Source: Melieria omissa
Lineage: Eukaryota; Arthropoda; Insecta; Diptera; Ulidiidae
Assembly: GCA_963971225.1 (NCBI GenBank)
Contig: OZ020267.1
Location: 152,201,920 to 152,265,919, forward strand
DNA length: 64,000 nt
Direction: 5' to 3'
In this document: positions 22,863 through 33,879 of the stretch, piece after piece
Numbering within the stretch: position 1 is the stretch's first letter
How the letters are laid out: each line of letters starts with the position of its first letter
Program-made: the position numbers and the translations under genes
Notes under the pieces: model-generated
What the model saw: only the letters and a program-made list of their open reading frames with translations
Database searches by the model: none
What the model was told of the DNA's origin: nothing

Positions 22863-23816
22863 CAGTGTGTTCAACAATAAACGTTATTCGGTTAACTTTT
22901 AAGTAAACATTTACCGGTTCTGTTTTTACATCAGCGTACATTACCACCACATCACCACTTCCAAGCGGCAGGATAAAGTCATCGTTGGGCTTTTTGAAAG
23001 AAACCCAACCGTGAGTCTTAGAGAGCCAAAAAAATATTATCGGAGAAGGGCTTGGATATATCCTTACATACGATTCGCGACAGGCTTCAGCAATCAGGCA
23101 TAAAACGTAGCGATACTTTGTCGAAACCGTTGCTTTCAAAAAAGCATATTGAAAAGCGTCTTTAGTGGGCTTACACAAATATCGATCGTGATTGGACCAA
23201 AGTAATATTTACAACTCAACTTTTGTGTTGTTTAATCCAATTAGACATGTTTGAATGAAAAAAGGTGAAAAATTTATTCAACGAAGTGAAAAGCATCCCA
23301 AGAAGAGTCATGTGTATGGATGCTTCTCTGCCCAAGAATTTGGCCCTCGAAAGTGTTTCACCGGAAATTTAAATGCAGTTAGAATGCTGTAATTGTGCAA
23401 GTATTGATCATTGAAGTCTGCTGAAAAATTTTATTGGAAAACTAACACAGATCGGATACTACAAGAAGATAACGACCCGAAACACAAAAGTAAACTATGC
23501 ACTTAGTGGAAAGAGGATAACAATATTGCAACTTTGGATTGGCCCTCACAGTCACCAGATGCAAATTCCATAGAGAATGTTTAGGCCAAATGAAAAATAA
23601 GATATCAGAAAAGAATATAAAATTTGGAAAACATTTTATTCGATTGCTCAAAAGAGCGTGGAGGTCTTTTTCCGTGGAATATGTTGAAATTTTGGCTGCC
23701 ATATTAAGCATTCTGTCGAAACTTATAATAATATCTCTATCTCAAAAATAAAACATTTTTTTAAATAATGTAGTGTACACTCTATGAGAGAAGAACGTCT
23801 TTTGTTGGGCACACTG
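22863..23816 (+). mobile_element. Degenerate Tc1-like element
   Basis: Left end CAGTGTGTTCAACAATAAACG and right end, inverted, CAGTGTGCCCAACAAAAGACG are flanked by TA (22861-22862 and 23817-23818). TIR identity is about 80-85% over 28 bp. CAGTG starts and TA duplications are typical of Tc1-like elements. Inside is a Tc1-like transposase relic on the plus strand. Length 954 bp against ~1.6 kb for complete elements, so it is deleted as well as mutated. Confidence 0.87.
22960..23750 (+). pseudogene. Tc1-like DD34E transposase relic
   Basis: Readable fragments in order are LSKPLLSKKHIEKRL (the second helix-turn-helix linker, near 23125), then the HVYGCFSAQEFGPRKCFTGN region (near 23310), then LQEDNDPKHKSK and LDWPSQSPDANSIENV. 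From the D codon at 23468 to the E codon at 23573 there are exactly 34 intervening codons, so this is the DD34E Tc1 spacing. An in-frame TAG lies between them. Multiple frameshifts elsewhere. Dead. Confidence 0.85.
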
Positions 23817-23818
23817 TA

Positions 23819-25729
23819 CTTTAGGGTTCAGTTCAGTTGAGGTGAATCCGTTTCCATTAGCCAGTTTGAGTCTGTTACCAAACATCGCCTCATAGTGAAG
23901 GATAATGTGTTCCATTGATTCGTCTTTAAAACATTCTAATTCTTCAAACATTATTGAAGATTGCTTATAGAAACATGGTTCACACAAGTCTTATATAACA
24001 AAGAGATTTCTATGCCTTAAGTGTGCTTCTTTGAGCTGCCACTCCAACTTGTATAATCCACACAACAACTACAACATGGACCTCTGGGAATTTCGCTTTG
24101 CAATTGTGCCCATCTCCAAAGATTGCATTCGAAAATTAGCCCACAGATGTTGGAAAGCACCACCGAACCCATTCGTTCATATGTAAACCATACACTTCCA
24201 TTACTGTTTCCATGCGCTGAAAGGCCGCGTGCTGCGCTGCATTGAAAGTGCGGCACAGCCACTACGCCAAATCCAATCAAAACTTCACATGTGCGCTGAA
24301 TCATTCGTTGGCTTGTTGGTCTCGAGCGTCTTTCCAACATATCGGCAGCCGCAGCCAGCAGCAGCGACAGCCAACTTCGACTTCATCATTATTATTACAG
24401 TCCAATAAACAATTTCTGCTGCCATGCTGATTGTGTGCGCCGCATCGTCTCGCACTCCGCCGCCGTCGCACATTTGACTTAATGAAAGACGTGGGCGTAG
24501 ATTGCTGCGGCACACGTCAAGGCTTTGGGCAGTGAAATATGGGAAGCTGTGCAAAAGATGGACAGCACATAAAATGACAAATATATACTTACTTATATAG
24601 AAACAAATATATAAAAATAAATACAATTTGAAGAAGGCAAGAAAAGTAACAAAACTTGATGAGTAAAACTGCACAGTGGTGGATTTCAATGGGACTTCAA
24701 ATGGCTTCCGAAATGACATACGACCATATTGAACTATGTAGTTGAATTCGATTGGATTAGATCTACAGAAATTTTACTACTCGACTGCACATACAACAAT
24801 GCAATATTGAACCCAAACGACTCACTCACTTACATGGCCTCGCGTCAGCGTAGAAATTAAATAAGAATTATGAAACAATAGCGGCGACACATACAAGTAA
24901 CTTTGTATCGTCTTTATTGAAAAGCAATAAAACTAACAAAGGCAACAATCACGCAACATTTAAAGACAAACAACCAACCGAACAAATTCACCAATGCTTG
25001 CATTCTTCTTTTGTGCTGGCAGCAGTTAACCCACTTAATTGGAAATGAAGAACCTGCAAAAACAAAAGTCAACAAGCAGCCAAAGCACACAAGCACACAC
25101 ACACTCAAACACACACAAACAGACAAAGCCAAATCGTTGTGAATAGAGGGGCAAAGCGTAGGAAAAGCAGCAAAACTGCTGTTAATTAAACTGAAAATAA
25201 TGACAGCACAGAAAGTGCGACTGCATGCCAACAACGACAGAAGCAGCAGTCGCATCACTCACAGCAGCAGCAACAGAGACATCAATAGCAAAGCAGCAAC
25301 AACGCGTACTGACAGCATTGTCGTCAGTCACCTCGCTGACAGGGCGCAGTGCCGAATATCGAACACTGCACAGCGAACCAGTTCTATTAGAGTGAACAAA
25401 AAAAATAAAAATAAAAATATGAAGAAAAAGAAGAAGAAGAAGAGTATAAAAGAAGCAAAAGACATGGCATGGAAAAATGAAGCAATTAGAAAAAACAAAA
25501 CGAACAAGAACTATAAAAAAATACAAGAATGAAGCAAGATTGAAGAAGAAAATAAGTGAGCGTGTGTCAGTCGGTTCAATCCAACGACTTGTGTACGCAC
25601 CCTACACCCAGAGGAGCTATGGTTCGTTTCCGCACAATGGTCTTCTAAGCAATTCAAATCATATTTCTTTCTTACTTGCTTATTTCATCTACAGATTACA
25701 TGATTACTTAAATTATTATTATTATTTAA
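23819..25729. other. Host noncoding DNA
   Basis: CAG/CAA-rich patches (24340-24380, 25200-25300), a GAA/AAG purine run (25395-25450) and AT-rich intervals. A candidate 110-codon frame at 25200 is low-complexity Lys/Asn/Ser. No gene, no transposon ends recognised. Confidence 0.5.
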
Positions 25730-25732
25730 TTA

Positions 25733-26195
25733 CACTGCACAACAAGATCAAACTTTTTTTTGAAATAACAAGGTTCTGACAGCGGATTCTGGTAGAGGAG
25801 ACCAAAAAAATATACGTGTATCGGCGTTTTGAAAGTTTACGTTTGCATTTTTTTTTAGGGGGGTCAAAGTTTCCCCCTTTTTGCTCATTCTTATGGTGAT
25901 TCGGCATACGAAAACCATGTAATCTCACATTTTAGGTATGTGATGTGTTCAGCAATTTGATGTAAAATACTACGAAGAACATTTTTGTGGCATTTTAACC
26001 CTGTAACTCCTATTTGTATGGGTCAATTTGACCCTTCTTTTCTAAAATGCCAAAAATATCCTGTAAAACAGGACTTTTTAAGGATAAAATGTACCACGAA
26101 AATATTTGCCATAAAATTCTACGATAGGTCTCTGAATACATCAAAGCTCAGATATTAACCTGAACGCCAGAATTAAGCCAAAACCAAATTAACCA
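25733..26195. mobile_element. CACTG-ended element, right-truncated copy
   Basis: Begins CACTGCACAACAAGATC directly after TTA (25730-25732) and aligns to 17686-18150 over about 460 bp, including 'ggttctgacagcggattctggtagag' and 'ctgtaactcctatttgtatgggtcaa'. Beyond ~26195 the match is lost and no TGTTGTGCAGTG end is found, so the right third is missing. Divergence from the 17.7 kb copy is visible in both substitutions and small indels. Confidence 0.8.
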
Positions 26196-28040
26196 AAAAA
26201 AATTTAGTCCAAAAAATGCAATGAACTACATCGATACATCTGTCTAGTAATAATTTAATGTTGTGAAGGGTCAAATGTTTCACGTTTCGGTAAACATCCG
26301 AAAACTAAGAAATTATTTTGGTTTACATAAAAATTTTCCTTAAAAAATTTTGCTTAAAAGTATGATGGCAATGCTTATACGAATCTCAACTTTTAGTTGG
26401 AACACCAACAGTATTCGTGCCAAATTTCATGCCAGTAACTTTGCTCGTTCAAGAACCACTAATTTTTTAGTTGAACGAAAAGGCGCGCAGACGATCAATT
26501 GGACAAACATGGTCAAATCAATTCTCTTGTAGATTCTAATCATGTATATAGGTAAGTATGTATTTTCCTAATTTTTCAGATTTTCCATACCAGTCACGCC
26601 CTCTTGTGGTCATAACAAACAGCTGTTCGACACGCATATAACTTAGCAAACTCAGTGCAGGGCATTAAAGAGCAAAAATGCGGAAAGGGATAACGATGTA
26701 ACATGCCACAGTCGCCACTTGAGTGGATACTGAAATGCAATGAATTGAAACTGAAAGTGCCAGTTGATGAAGTGAACTTGCCGAAGAATGCCAGCTATGG
26801 CAGCGGCAGCAGCAGCCGGCACCGGGCGCACCTACACACATGCACACACACATACATACATACATACAAGATATGAAAGTGACTAGTCAGAAGGGGAGGG
26901 TGCAGTGTGCTCTGTTGGCGCGTAATGGGAAGAGGCGCGTGAAGCTGCAGCAGCACCAATGGTCGAAACGAAGAAACATGACGAAGAAAAATTATCTCAG
27001 ATCTGCCGTTGGGTCTGTGCGTGCCAGCAGGCACACGCACTGCTTAGTGGCGATTTTCAGCACAGTTACAGTTACAAGAATGTTGTATGTGTATGTATGC
27101 GCACAAATTGTGTGTGTGTATTTTTACATACTTACAAGTACACAAGATGGAACGCATTGGGTTGCCCAGGCAAAGCGAAGCAGACTTCTGGCATATGCAG
27201 ACATTCTGCTTTGGTAGTACTTAGTTGTTGTTGTTGTTGCTTATGTAGCATATGCTCTGGGGAACGACTCCAACGCCAACACCAACGCCAACACCGACGA
27301 CTGTGATTATGTTTATGACAGTCTATTAAATGAGCGTGAAAGACACGAAAAGTAGCTTAGAAGGAATTGCGAATAATGTTGTTGTTGATTGCTGCATCGC
27401 ACACAGACACTGGACAGCGGAATTTATTATTATTTTTTGTAAGTGAATAAAAGTGCCAGTGCTGCGATTTAAGCTCAGCCCAAACTGACAGCTTTTTAGG
27501 AGTGAATTATAGGAAATGAAACTGACCTAATTCTGAATGATTGAAGAGTTCTACTGAATACAAAAAATTAGCGAAAATTCAAGGCATCGCACTTGCAAGA
27601 AACGAGACCTCAAGCCCAGACGCACTCATTTCTTTAAAGCTTCTTCTTTCCTGCATTGTATGCTAAATATTTTTTCTTACACTTTTTAAACTGCAGTCTC
27701 TTGCTTCCGCTATGAGTAAACATTCATTCAACACTATTTTACTTAACAAATACCTTGAAGAATTCCAATAATATTCAGCATCGTCATTGTTCCACGCACA
27801 GCCAAAAAGCTACTTGAGCAAACATGCTGAACGCTGCTCCATTTAGCCCCTTTTTTCATTAAATTTGAATATGCTAAAAGTCCGCTCGTCAAGTCCAACA
27901 CTCCAGCAGCCAGTCGCGCAACAAACGCGCACATCAGCCGCAACCAGCAACCAACCGTGAGCGAACCAAACGAACCACCAGCGCCTCGCACACATGTCGC
28001 CGCGAGTCGATCGATAAATTTTTCTTAAAATAATTTCGGC
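26196..28040. other. Host noncoding DNA, possibly with an unrecognised repeat at its start
   Basis: 26200-26560 is AT-rich and contains phrases such as 'tgccaaatttcatgccagtaa' that read like decayed transposon or retroelement tail, but I cannot assign it. 26700-27300 contains CA/CATA repeats and TG-rich sequence. 27300-28040 is unique. A 125-codon frame at 26840 is repeat-derived. No gene supported. Confidence 0.45.
26827..26872. repeat. (CA)n/(CATA)n compound microsatellite
   Basis: Runs of 'acacatgcacacacacatacatacatacatacaa' type sequence. A second CATA run is at about 38038-38054. Confidence 0.85.
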
Positions 28041-28125
28041 CTTGATCTTTTGCATTCTGACGTCGAGCAGTTCTTTTGCAGAAATTAACAGCCAGCCAAA
28101 TATTTCAGTTCGGCTCATTTCAACA

Positions 28126-28311
28126 ATGGCAGCAGATTATACAAAACCAAAAACAACAACAACCGAAGATGAAGTGAACACTTTACGGCATCGACTTGGC
28201 TTGAAACGTCAACAAGTGTACGCAAACGGCCAACGGCTAAGCAGCGCTGCAAATGCAGATGCGCGCCCAATCAATAACGCCAGCAAGAACAACAACAATA
28301 ACTTCGAATAA
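28126..28311 (+). CDS. Candidate 62-residue ORF, unknown
   Basis: ATG in a good fly context (TTCAACAATGG) opens MAADYTKPKTTTTEDEVNTL and continues with a charged LRHRLGLKRQQVYANGQRL segment before an Asn-rich tail and stop. Composition is more protein-like than other short frames in the window: it is not dominated by a nucleotide repeat until the last ~12 residues. The initiator-like TCAGTT at 28105-28110 lies only 19 bp upstream. I recognise no domain. It could be a small gene, a first coding exon or chance. Confidence 0.25.
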   Translation: MAADYTKPKTTTTEDEVNTLRHRLGLKRQQVYANGQRLSSAANADARPINNASKNNNNNFE

Positions 28312-29339
28312 CAACAGCAATGAGTATGAAATGAAAAAAGATGTTGCCATTAAAATGCGAAATTTAAAGTCGAAACTATGGTAAAGCAGCGCTTAAACCA
28401 GTCGTCGCTGCCGCTGTCGCTGCCGCAGTCAATGTCGCCAAAAGCCAGCAACAGCAACAACCAAAAGCGGCAACAACCATCGCCGGCAGCCTGCAGAGAA
28501 GGAAGTTTTATTTATGAACATTTCATTTATTTCTTTGCTTTCGCTTTTATTTTAATGTTTTTCTGCTTTTTCAGTTTTCGGTTGAAGATAAAAAATACAA
28601 AAATGGCTTAGTTGCTGGTTCTGCTTCTGGCTTCGGACAGCATGAGTGGGCAACATTGGCAGCATTCGGCAGACAACGGCATCATTAACCAATTCGGCCG
28701 CAGCTTACCGAACCGGCCATCATTTCGTGCCGCTTGCAGTCGCCGCTGCCGCCGTGAACGCTTTGCTTTGCTGCTCCTTTCCGTTTCAATGTTGTTGTAA
28801 ATGCCGGTTTTTAATAAACTTTAACTTTATTTTTGTTTTTTTTTTAGTAAAATTCGCAGTGTATTTTTTTCGAGCGCTGCTTCAAGTGGAAGAATTAACC
28901 ACTTCTTTGGCTGCAGGCATCGATTCTCCGTTTTGATTTCATTAAATCTTGAATTTTTGTATTTTTCAGTGTTGTTTTCTCTTTTTGTTAATGCAAGAAG
29001 TCATTTAATTTTGCACATGTTTTGCGCATTTTAGAGGTCGACCACTTATGTTCAAGTGCGACTTTTATTTCTCCGATCGCCCAAAACCAGAATTCTGACT
29101 GTGCGGTGATTGCGTTTGTTTTCTTCTTTTGCGCCGAATGCGCAGCGAGCCAGGAACAGATTGTTGTTTTAGTGGCTGTTTGTGCCCAAAGTGTTGTTGC
29201 GTGGTTGATTATGTGAAGCGTTACACGTTCGCCGCAAGAAGGACACATTGTTTGGGGCGTTCGACGTGACCTTGACAAAGTCGAAGTCGAAGAATTACAC
29301 ATTTTTTACTGTTTGCCTTCAATGTTTCAAAAAAATGTA
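28312..29339. other. Host noncoding DNA
   Basis: CAG/CAA-rich to 28500, T-rich to 28870, then unique sequence. The small frames (60-104 codons) in this block overlap on different strands and frames and have no recognisable domain. Confidence 0.45.
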
Positions 29340-29815
29340 AAACAAAAACACATTTATTTACGAAAATTTTAACATTTCTTTGTTACTTCATTAAAAAAAT
29401 TAAAAGAAAAAAATTTAATTGAAAAAAATGTGATTAAAAAAAATTTTAACATATCTTTTTTTCACTTAAAAGATTAATTAAAAGAAAAAAAATTAAAAAA
29501 ATTTATTAAATCAAAATTTTAACATTTCTTTGTTACTTTATTTTAAAAAAATTAAAAGAAAAAAATTTAATTAAAAAAAATTTTAACATTTCTTTCTTAC
29601 TTCATTAAAAAAAAAATTAAAGAAAAAATTTAATTTAAAAAAAATGTGATAAAAAAAATTTGAACATTATTTCATTAAAAAAAAATTATTAAAAGAAAAA
29701 AAATAAAATAAAGTTTTATTAAAAACAAATTTTACATTTCTTTGTTACTTCATTTAAAAAAAAAATTAAAAGAAAAAAATTAAATAAAAAAAATTTAACA
29801 TTTCTTACTGTTTCT
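29340..29815. repeat. AT-rich tandem array, ~70-bp unit, about 7 copies
   Basis: Unit of the form 'ttttaacatttctttgttacttcatt' followed by an A-rich 'aaaaaattaaaagaaaaaaatttaatt' block. Anchors 'aacatttctt/aacatatctt' occur near 29370, 29448, 29520, 29585, 29665, 29730 and 29800. Units differ by indels in the A-runs. More than 85% A+T. Such arrays are prone to assembly collapse. Confidence 0.75.
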
Positions 29816-30200
29816 GTTTCTTATTGTTTCTTACTGTTTCTTATTTTTTCATTTTTGTTTGTTTTGTTTTTATCTACAACAACTAGTAAGCAACTAAAAC
29901 TAAAATAGTTCAAGGGCGATTTGCATACAATAATTGAATTGAATTAAATTTAAATAAACCTGACTTTGAATTGAATGAATTCGAATGAATTTTGGTTTTG
30001 AATTTTGTTTAATTTATAATTAATCAATCATCAAATTAATCATCAAAATCAATCAACATTTTGTTTTTTAACAAACTTAATTTTGTTGCTAAATGACAGA
30101 CCCGATAGTTGCATTGCGCACAACTGAAACCAACTTCTGCATTGAATAGTCTTTTAGTTTTTCAACCGACTTAAGATGACTTCATTGAACGACAACAACA
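29816..30200. other. AT-rich noncoding DNA
   Basis: TTTCTTA/TTTCTTATTG imperfect repeats to 29860, then AATTGAATT-type repeats (29930-30060). No gene. Confidence 0.5.
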
Positions 30201-30208
30201 ACAAAAGA

Positions 30209-30362
30209 CAGGCGCGGATTCAGAAAAATATTTCGGGGAGGCTTTTAAAATGTAATTCTTTAATATTTATAAAATGCCTCTTAATTTTTATGTAGTTTTA
30301 TAGTCGATCCAAATATTTCGAAAGGTTTTAACCCCAAACCCCCCCCCCTGTATCCGCCACTG
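30209..30362. mobile_element. hAT-type MITE, 'CAGNGGCGGATTCAG' family, copy 2, perfect TSD
   Basis: Starts CAGGCGCGGATTCAG and ends with the inverse of CAGTGGCGGATACAGGGGG. Both flanks are ACAAAAGA (30201-30208 and 30363-30370), a perfect 8-bp duplication. In reverse orientation it aligns to 21150-21316 (C-run, 'tcgaNNttttaaactac', 'ttttatgaatNttaaag', 'cctccNcgaaatatttttctgaatccg'). Noncoding, 154 bp. The perfect duplication suggests it is younger than copy 1. Confidence 0.9.
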
Positions 30363-30370
30363 ACAAAAGA

Positions 30371-30785
30371 TGAAATTGACAGGCACAGCAACATGAGATG
30401 AAGCGAAGTTTGTGCAAAAACAATGGTTGGGTTTTGGACCCAAACTACTTTACTGACTTAACTGGCCATAAGAACCCATTGCCGAGTTACGGTTCTCTCC
30501 AAGCGCCTCAGATGTATCGCGCCTCTTCTTCTTTATTCAGTTGGTTAAAGTAAGAGATGATAGGATGTGACTTATCCTATGGATCATCTGGTTCTTCGTC
30601 ATTGATCTCCAACTACATTTTGGTCTCTGCTACTTAAAGTCAGTCCACGAAAAAACTGATCGCTCTTCTTTGATTTTGTTTAATTTTTTGGGAGAACAAG
30701 TCAACAGTACGTTTTGCTTTTTCAAAAAGCTTAAGCTTCACAAAAACTAATTGCATTTAGTTTCATTTTGATTTTAACTCTCGGG
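30371..30785. other. Noncoding DNA, may include left part of the 30790 transposon relic
   Basis: No gene. 'gtcagtccacgaaaaaactgatcgc' near 30640 resembles the kind of sequence found at Tc1/mariner ends, but no inverted partner was found downstream. Confidence 0.35.
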
Positions 30786-30789
30786 CGAA

Positions 30790-31120
30790 ATGCCAGCGAA
30801 CGAAATTCAGCAGGGAAAAAAAATGTTGCACACTTTGAATGAAAATCCTACATGGACCCAAACAAGGGTAGCAAACAATGTGGGTGTTGGTGTTGCAACG
30901 GTGAAAAAGTTTGTCGAAAAGTTTAAGGAACACTTCTTTTTTGAGAGGGCTTCAGGTTCTTGGAGAAAGGCTGGTGCTGCCAAATTTTGCCAATGCAGTA
31001 AAGGCGTATTTTAAGAAAAACCCAAATGCATTCGTCCGTGACACAGCATCCATAGGGGGAGTATCAAAAAGTTTTGTCCAAAAAACTAAAAATAATGCAG
31101 AACTCAAATCATATAGAGTG
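30790..31120 (+). pseudogene. Tc1/mariner-type transposase N-terminal DNA-binding fragment
   Basis: MPANEIQQGKKMLHTLNENP is followed by TRVANNVGVGVATVKKFVEK, a first helix-turn-helix. After a one-base frame change near 30975 the reading continues as KAYFKKNPNAFVRDTAS and GGVSKSFVQKTKNNAELKSY, a second helix-turn-helix with the 'VS.SFV...K...GLK.Y' linker known from IS630/Tc1-mariner transposases. The catalytic half is absent. No TIRs were found, so element borders are unknown. Confidence 0.7.
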
Positions 31121-31199
31121 CAGATAGAGTTCCGGATAGAACCGATTGGACCACAATTCTTGTGCCAAAAACCAACTTCTTCAATGGGATCTTAAATTA

Positions 31200-33050
31200 T
31201 AAGAACAATCAACAGTTCGATCGAAGACAGCCACTACTGTCCCCACCCCGACTGACAGATGTCACTCAAATGCCACGCAACAACTCAGTACAGTGCCAGC
31301 AAACTTGCAATTACATCAACTATTATCTGCCAATCAAAGTTTATATTTAATGCCCGACTTTTAATATCATTCGCACACTTTCCAAAAAGACTGTGCCGCG
31401 ACCATTTGTCGACCATATTGTTTCGATATTTATCTAATATGAATCGCTGTTGAGGCAATAAACGCGTCATTTCATGCTCTTTCAGCGTTTAAAAACTTCA
31501 ATCGACCCAAAGCTGAGAAGCGTGAAATCATAAAACCAACAAAAGTGTCCAGCTGGAAAAAAGCGTAAACCAAAACAGAACAACAACAATTCAAGGTCGG
31601 CAGCGAAGATGCTTTAAGTGAGAAATATTTACAGCCTACGCCGAGTTGCTGCCACAGAACAGCACAACAACATCGAAAGAAAAGCAACAGCAAAAAGTAA
31701 TAAAAACAGGCCGACTGCAGCATTGGCTGTGTGACGGCATTTGCAGCGGCCGCAACTGCCAGCAGCAGCAGCAACAGATGAAATGAAGTGGTGTCATAAA
31801 TTTCTGTCACCTTTTGACAGTTATTGTGTATTCTTTATGAAGTAATTTGCAGCACAAGCGCGCACACACACAGACATAGTAACAAACTCGCTCCATTTCA
31901 GCTCAGTTAAGCGACTTTTGCAAATTCCGAATGCCAGCACAGCTGCCCCAAAGGTTAGACACCAAAAAGTAGAAAAGGAAAATATAATAATTTATTTCAT
32001 ATTTTGTTCGTAAACTTCTCGCTTCAACTTTGATGCCCAAATGCAATTTTATGCTAATGATTTTCAAAGAAATTCCAACGCGCTACCTTTCTGCTGCTTT
32101 CAATTTCATTTCATTTCATTGAAGACAAAAGAAAGGCAACGAAAAAGGGGCAAATATCCGCACGCGGCGCGTGTAATCGCTTAATCGCGGCGTTGCGTTG
32201 ACAAATTTCAGCTTTTTATTAAAATACAAAATTCCATCCATCCACAGTTTTTAAGGCGATAGCGCAGGACTCTGCGGCTGCTGTGTCGCGTGCGCCATTT
32301 TTGTTGTATTGTTTTTGTTGTTGTATTTCATTTATGTATTTAATTGAGGCGATTATGCGTGAAAAAGTTTGAATACCCATGATTGCGGCCAACAATCGGG
32401 CACAGCAACTTTTCGATTCAGCCAGCAATCGACGTTCGGCATTCGCACCCAACTCACAGCACCGCTGAAGAGAAAATTGTAAAAAGTTTGGTTTTTGTCA
32501 ATTTTTGTATTTCCCTTGCGGCTTTATTGATGCCATGCTTTGCCTGCAAATGGACTTTTGTCGCACGAAATTTAATTAAAATCGTTGTTCTAGCAACCGC
32601 AACGAAAATTGGTACATTTTTGAACAAGTTTATGGATGAATCAATGTGTGTGTGAGTGTGTGAATGTTGCTTTTCAATGGATTCACTTTTTAATTGTATA
32701 AACAAATTGACTTTTATACAAAAATACAAAAAATGCTAACCCAGTTTCTGTGATCAGAAAACGCGTTTCACTATTTTTCGGTTTTTTTTTTGCAATTTGC
32801 ATTTTTAGTTGATAAAAAATAAATGTGAAGTAAGATATGCCAGAGTTTTTCAGTTTTATTAGGGTATGTTTATACTATTTTAATAAATATTTTTCCCTTC
32901 TCTAAACAGCCCAGCAAGTGCGGCACTCAGACAGAGATATGTCCATTGTACTGCGACTTGAACTGAGTAAGAACCGACATCTGAAGAAATTTGAGTAGAT
33001 CCTGTGAAGTCAAGGATTCAAGTTGGCTGCTTCAAACATGCTTACTGCTT
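31200..33050. other. Host noncoding DNA
   Basis: Mixed CAA/CAG-rich and AT-rich sequence. 31830-32460 has several CpG-containing short blocks. Short frames (e.g. 32383-32655) have no domain. Nothing else supported. Confidence 0.45.
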
Positions 33051-33052
33051 CT

Positions 33053-33830
33053 GTAAACATACTCAAACCGTTTCTCTTATTCTTAACCCTTTCGCTATTT
33101 TATTGCCATATGGCACATTGCTACTTTGTGGACGTCCGAACCCTCTGTGGTTTCAAGAATACATTTTTTGTAGGTCCTTAGAATAGTTTGAAGTTTTAGG
33201 AAAAATACGAAATTAATAAACTGAATATTAAAGTTTAAAGAAGAGAAGTATACACGTTTTTGTAATGGTATATCTTGACATTGTAAAAGAAGAAGAAGCA
33301 GAAAACTTCAGATAACTTTTTAATTTGACGTCTTCTTTCAATTTAGATATTATTTTTTTCATTTTGGCTGAAGTAAATGAGAAATATTCAAATTAAATTC
33401 AAATTAAATTAAAACGTAAAATATAAATATTAACTTTTCCCAGTAAAAACCTGTAGCGAAAGGGTTAAGAATCATGAACTTTTATGAATTATTTTTAAAA
33501 CTTCTTAGTAAATAAATTCAGACCTTTCCACCGTTGGGGCACATTCTCCATTGCAAAAAAAAAAAACACTAAATCAGTTCATAGTCCAAAAGGCACCTCC
33601 ACAAATTTTCCAAACTGATTTCTCCGTACGCGGAACAGAAACAGAAAAACTGTACACAACACATGAACGATTTCTGGAAATTATAATTTTTCATTTAAAA
33701 TATTCTTCCAAACATACTTAAACCATTTCCTTCATTCTTAAGAGGGCTGCAAAATTTCTTACCTTTATGAAATATTTTCAAAACTTTTTAATAGATTTGA
33801 ATAATCTTTTTACCTTTGGACCACATTCGC
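33053..33830. repeat. ~275-bp tandem duplication, one copy occupied by a TTAA element, the other empty
   Basis: Copy 1 runs from 'taaacatactcaaaccgtttctcttattcTTAA', is interrupted by the element 33087-33464, and resumes 'TTAAgaatcatg...tttatgaattatttttaaaacttcttagta...tttggggcacattctcc'. Copy 2 (about 33710-33830) reads 'aaacatacttaaaccatttccttcattcTTAAgaggg...tttatgaaatattttcaaaactttttaata...tttggaccacattcgcc' without interruption. Copy 2's TTAA (33738-33741) is the uninterrupted target site. Confidence 0.8.
33087..33464. mobile_element. TTAA-type (piggyBac-like) MITE, family A, perfect TSD and empty site
   Basis: CCCTTTCGCTATTTTATTGCC after TTAA (33083-33086) and ...TGTAGCGAAAGGG before TTAA (33465-33468). 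TIRs CCCTTTCGCTA/TAGCGAAAGGG are perfect over 11 bp. It aligns to 10448-10951 with internal deletions (378 against 504 bp). The paralogous flank at 33710-33830 keeps a single TTAA and no insert, showing that the boundaries and TTAA duplication are correct. Confidence 0.93.
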
Positions 33831-33879
33831 CAAGCACAACAAAAAGCGTCACACAACGCTGGCCGTAACTTTTACTTAT

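Noticed and set aside
22855..23178. 107-codon minus-strand frame
   Set aside because: It is the antisense of the Tc1-like transposase relic, whose plus-strand motifs explain the sequence.
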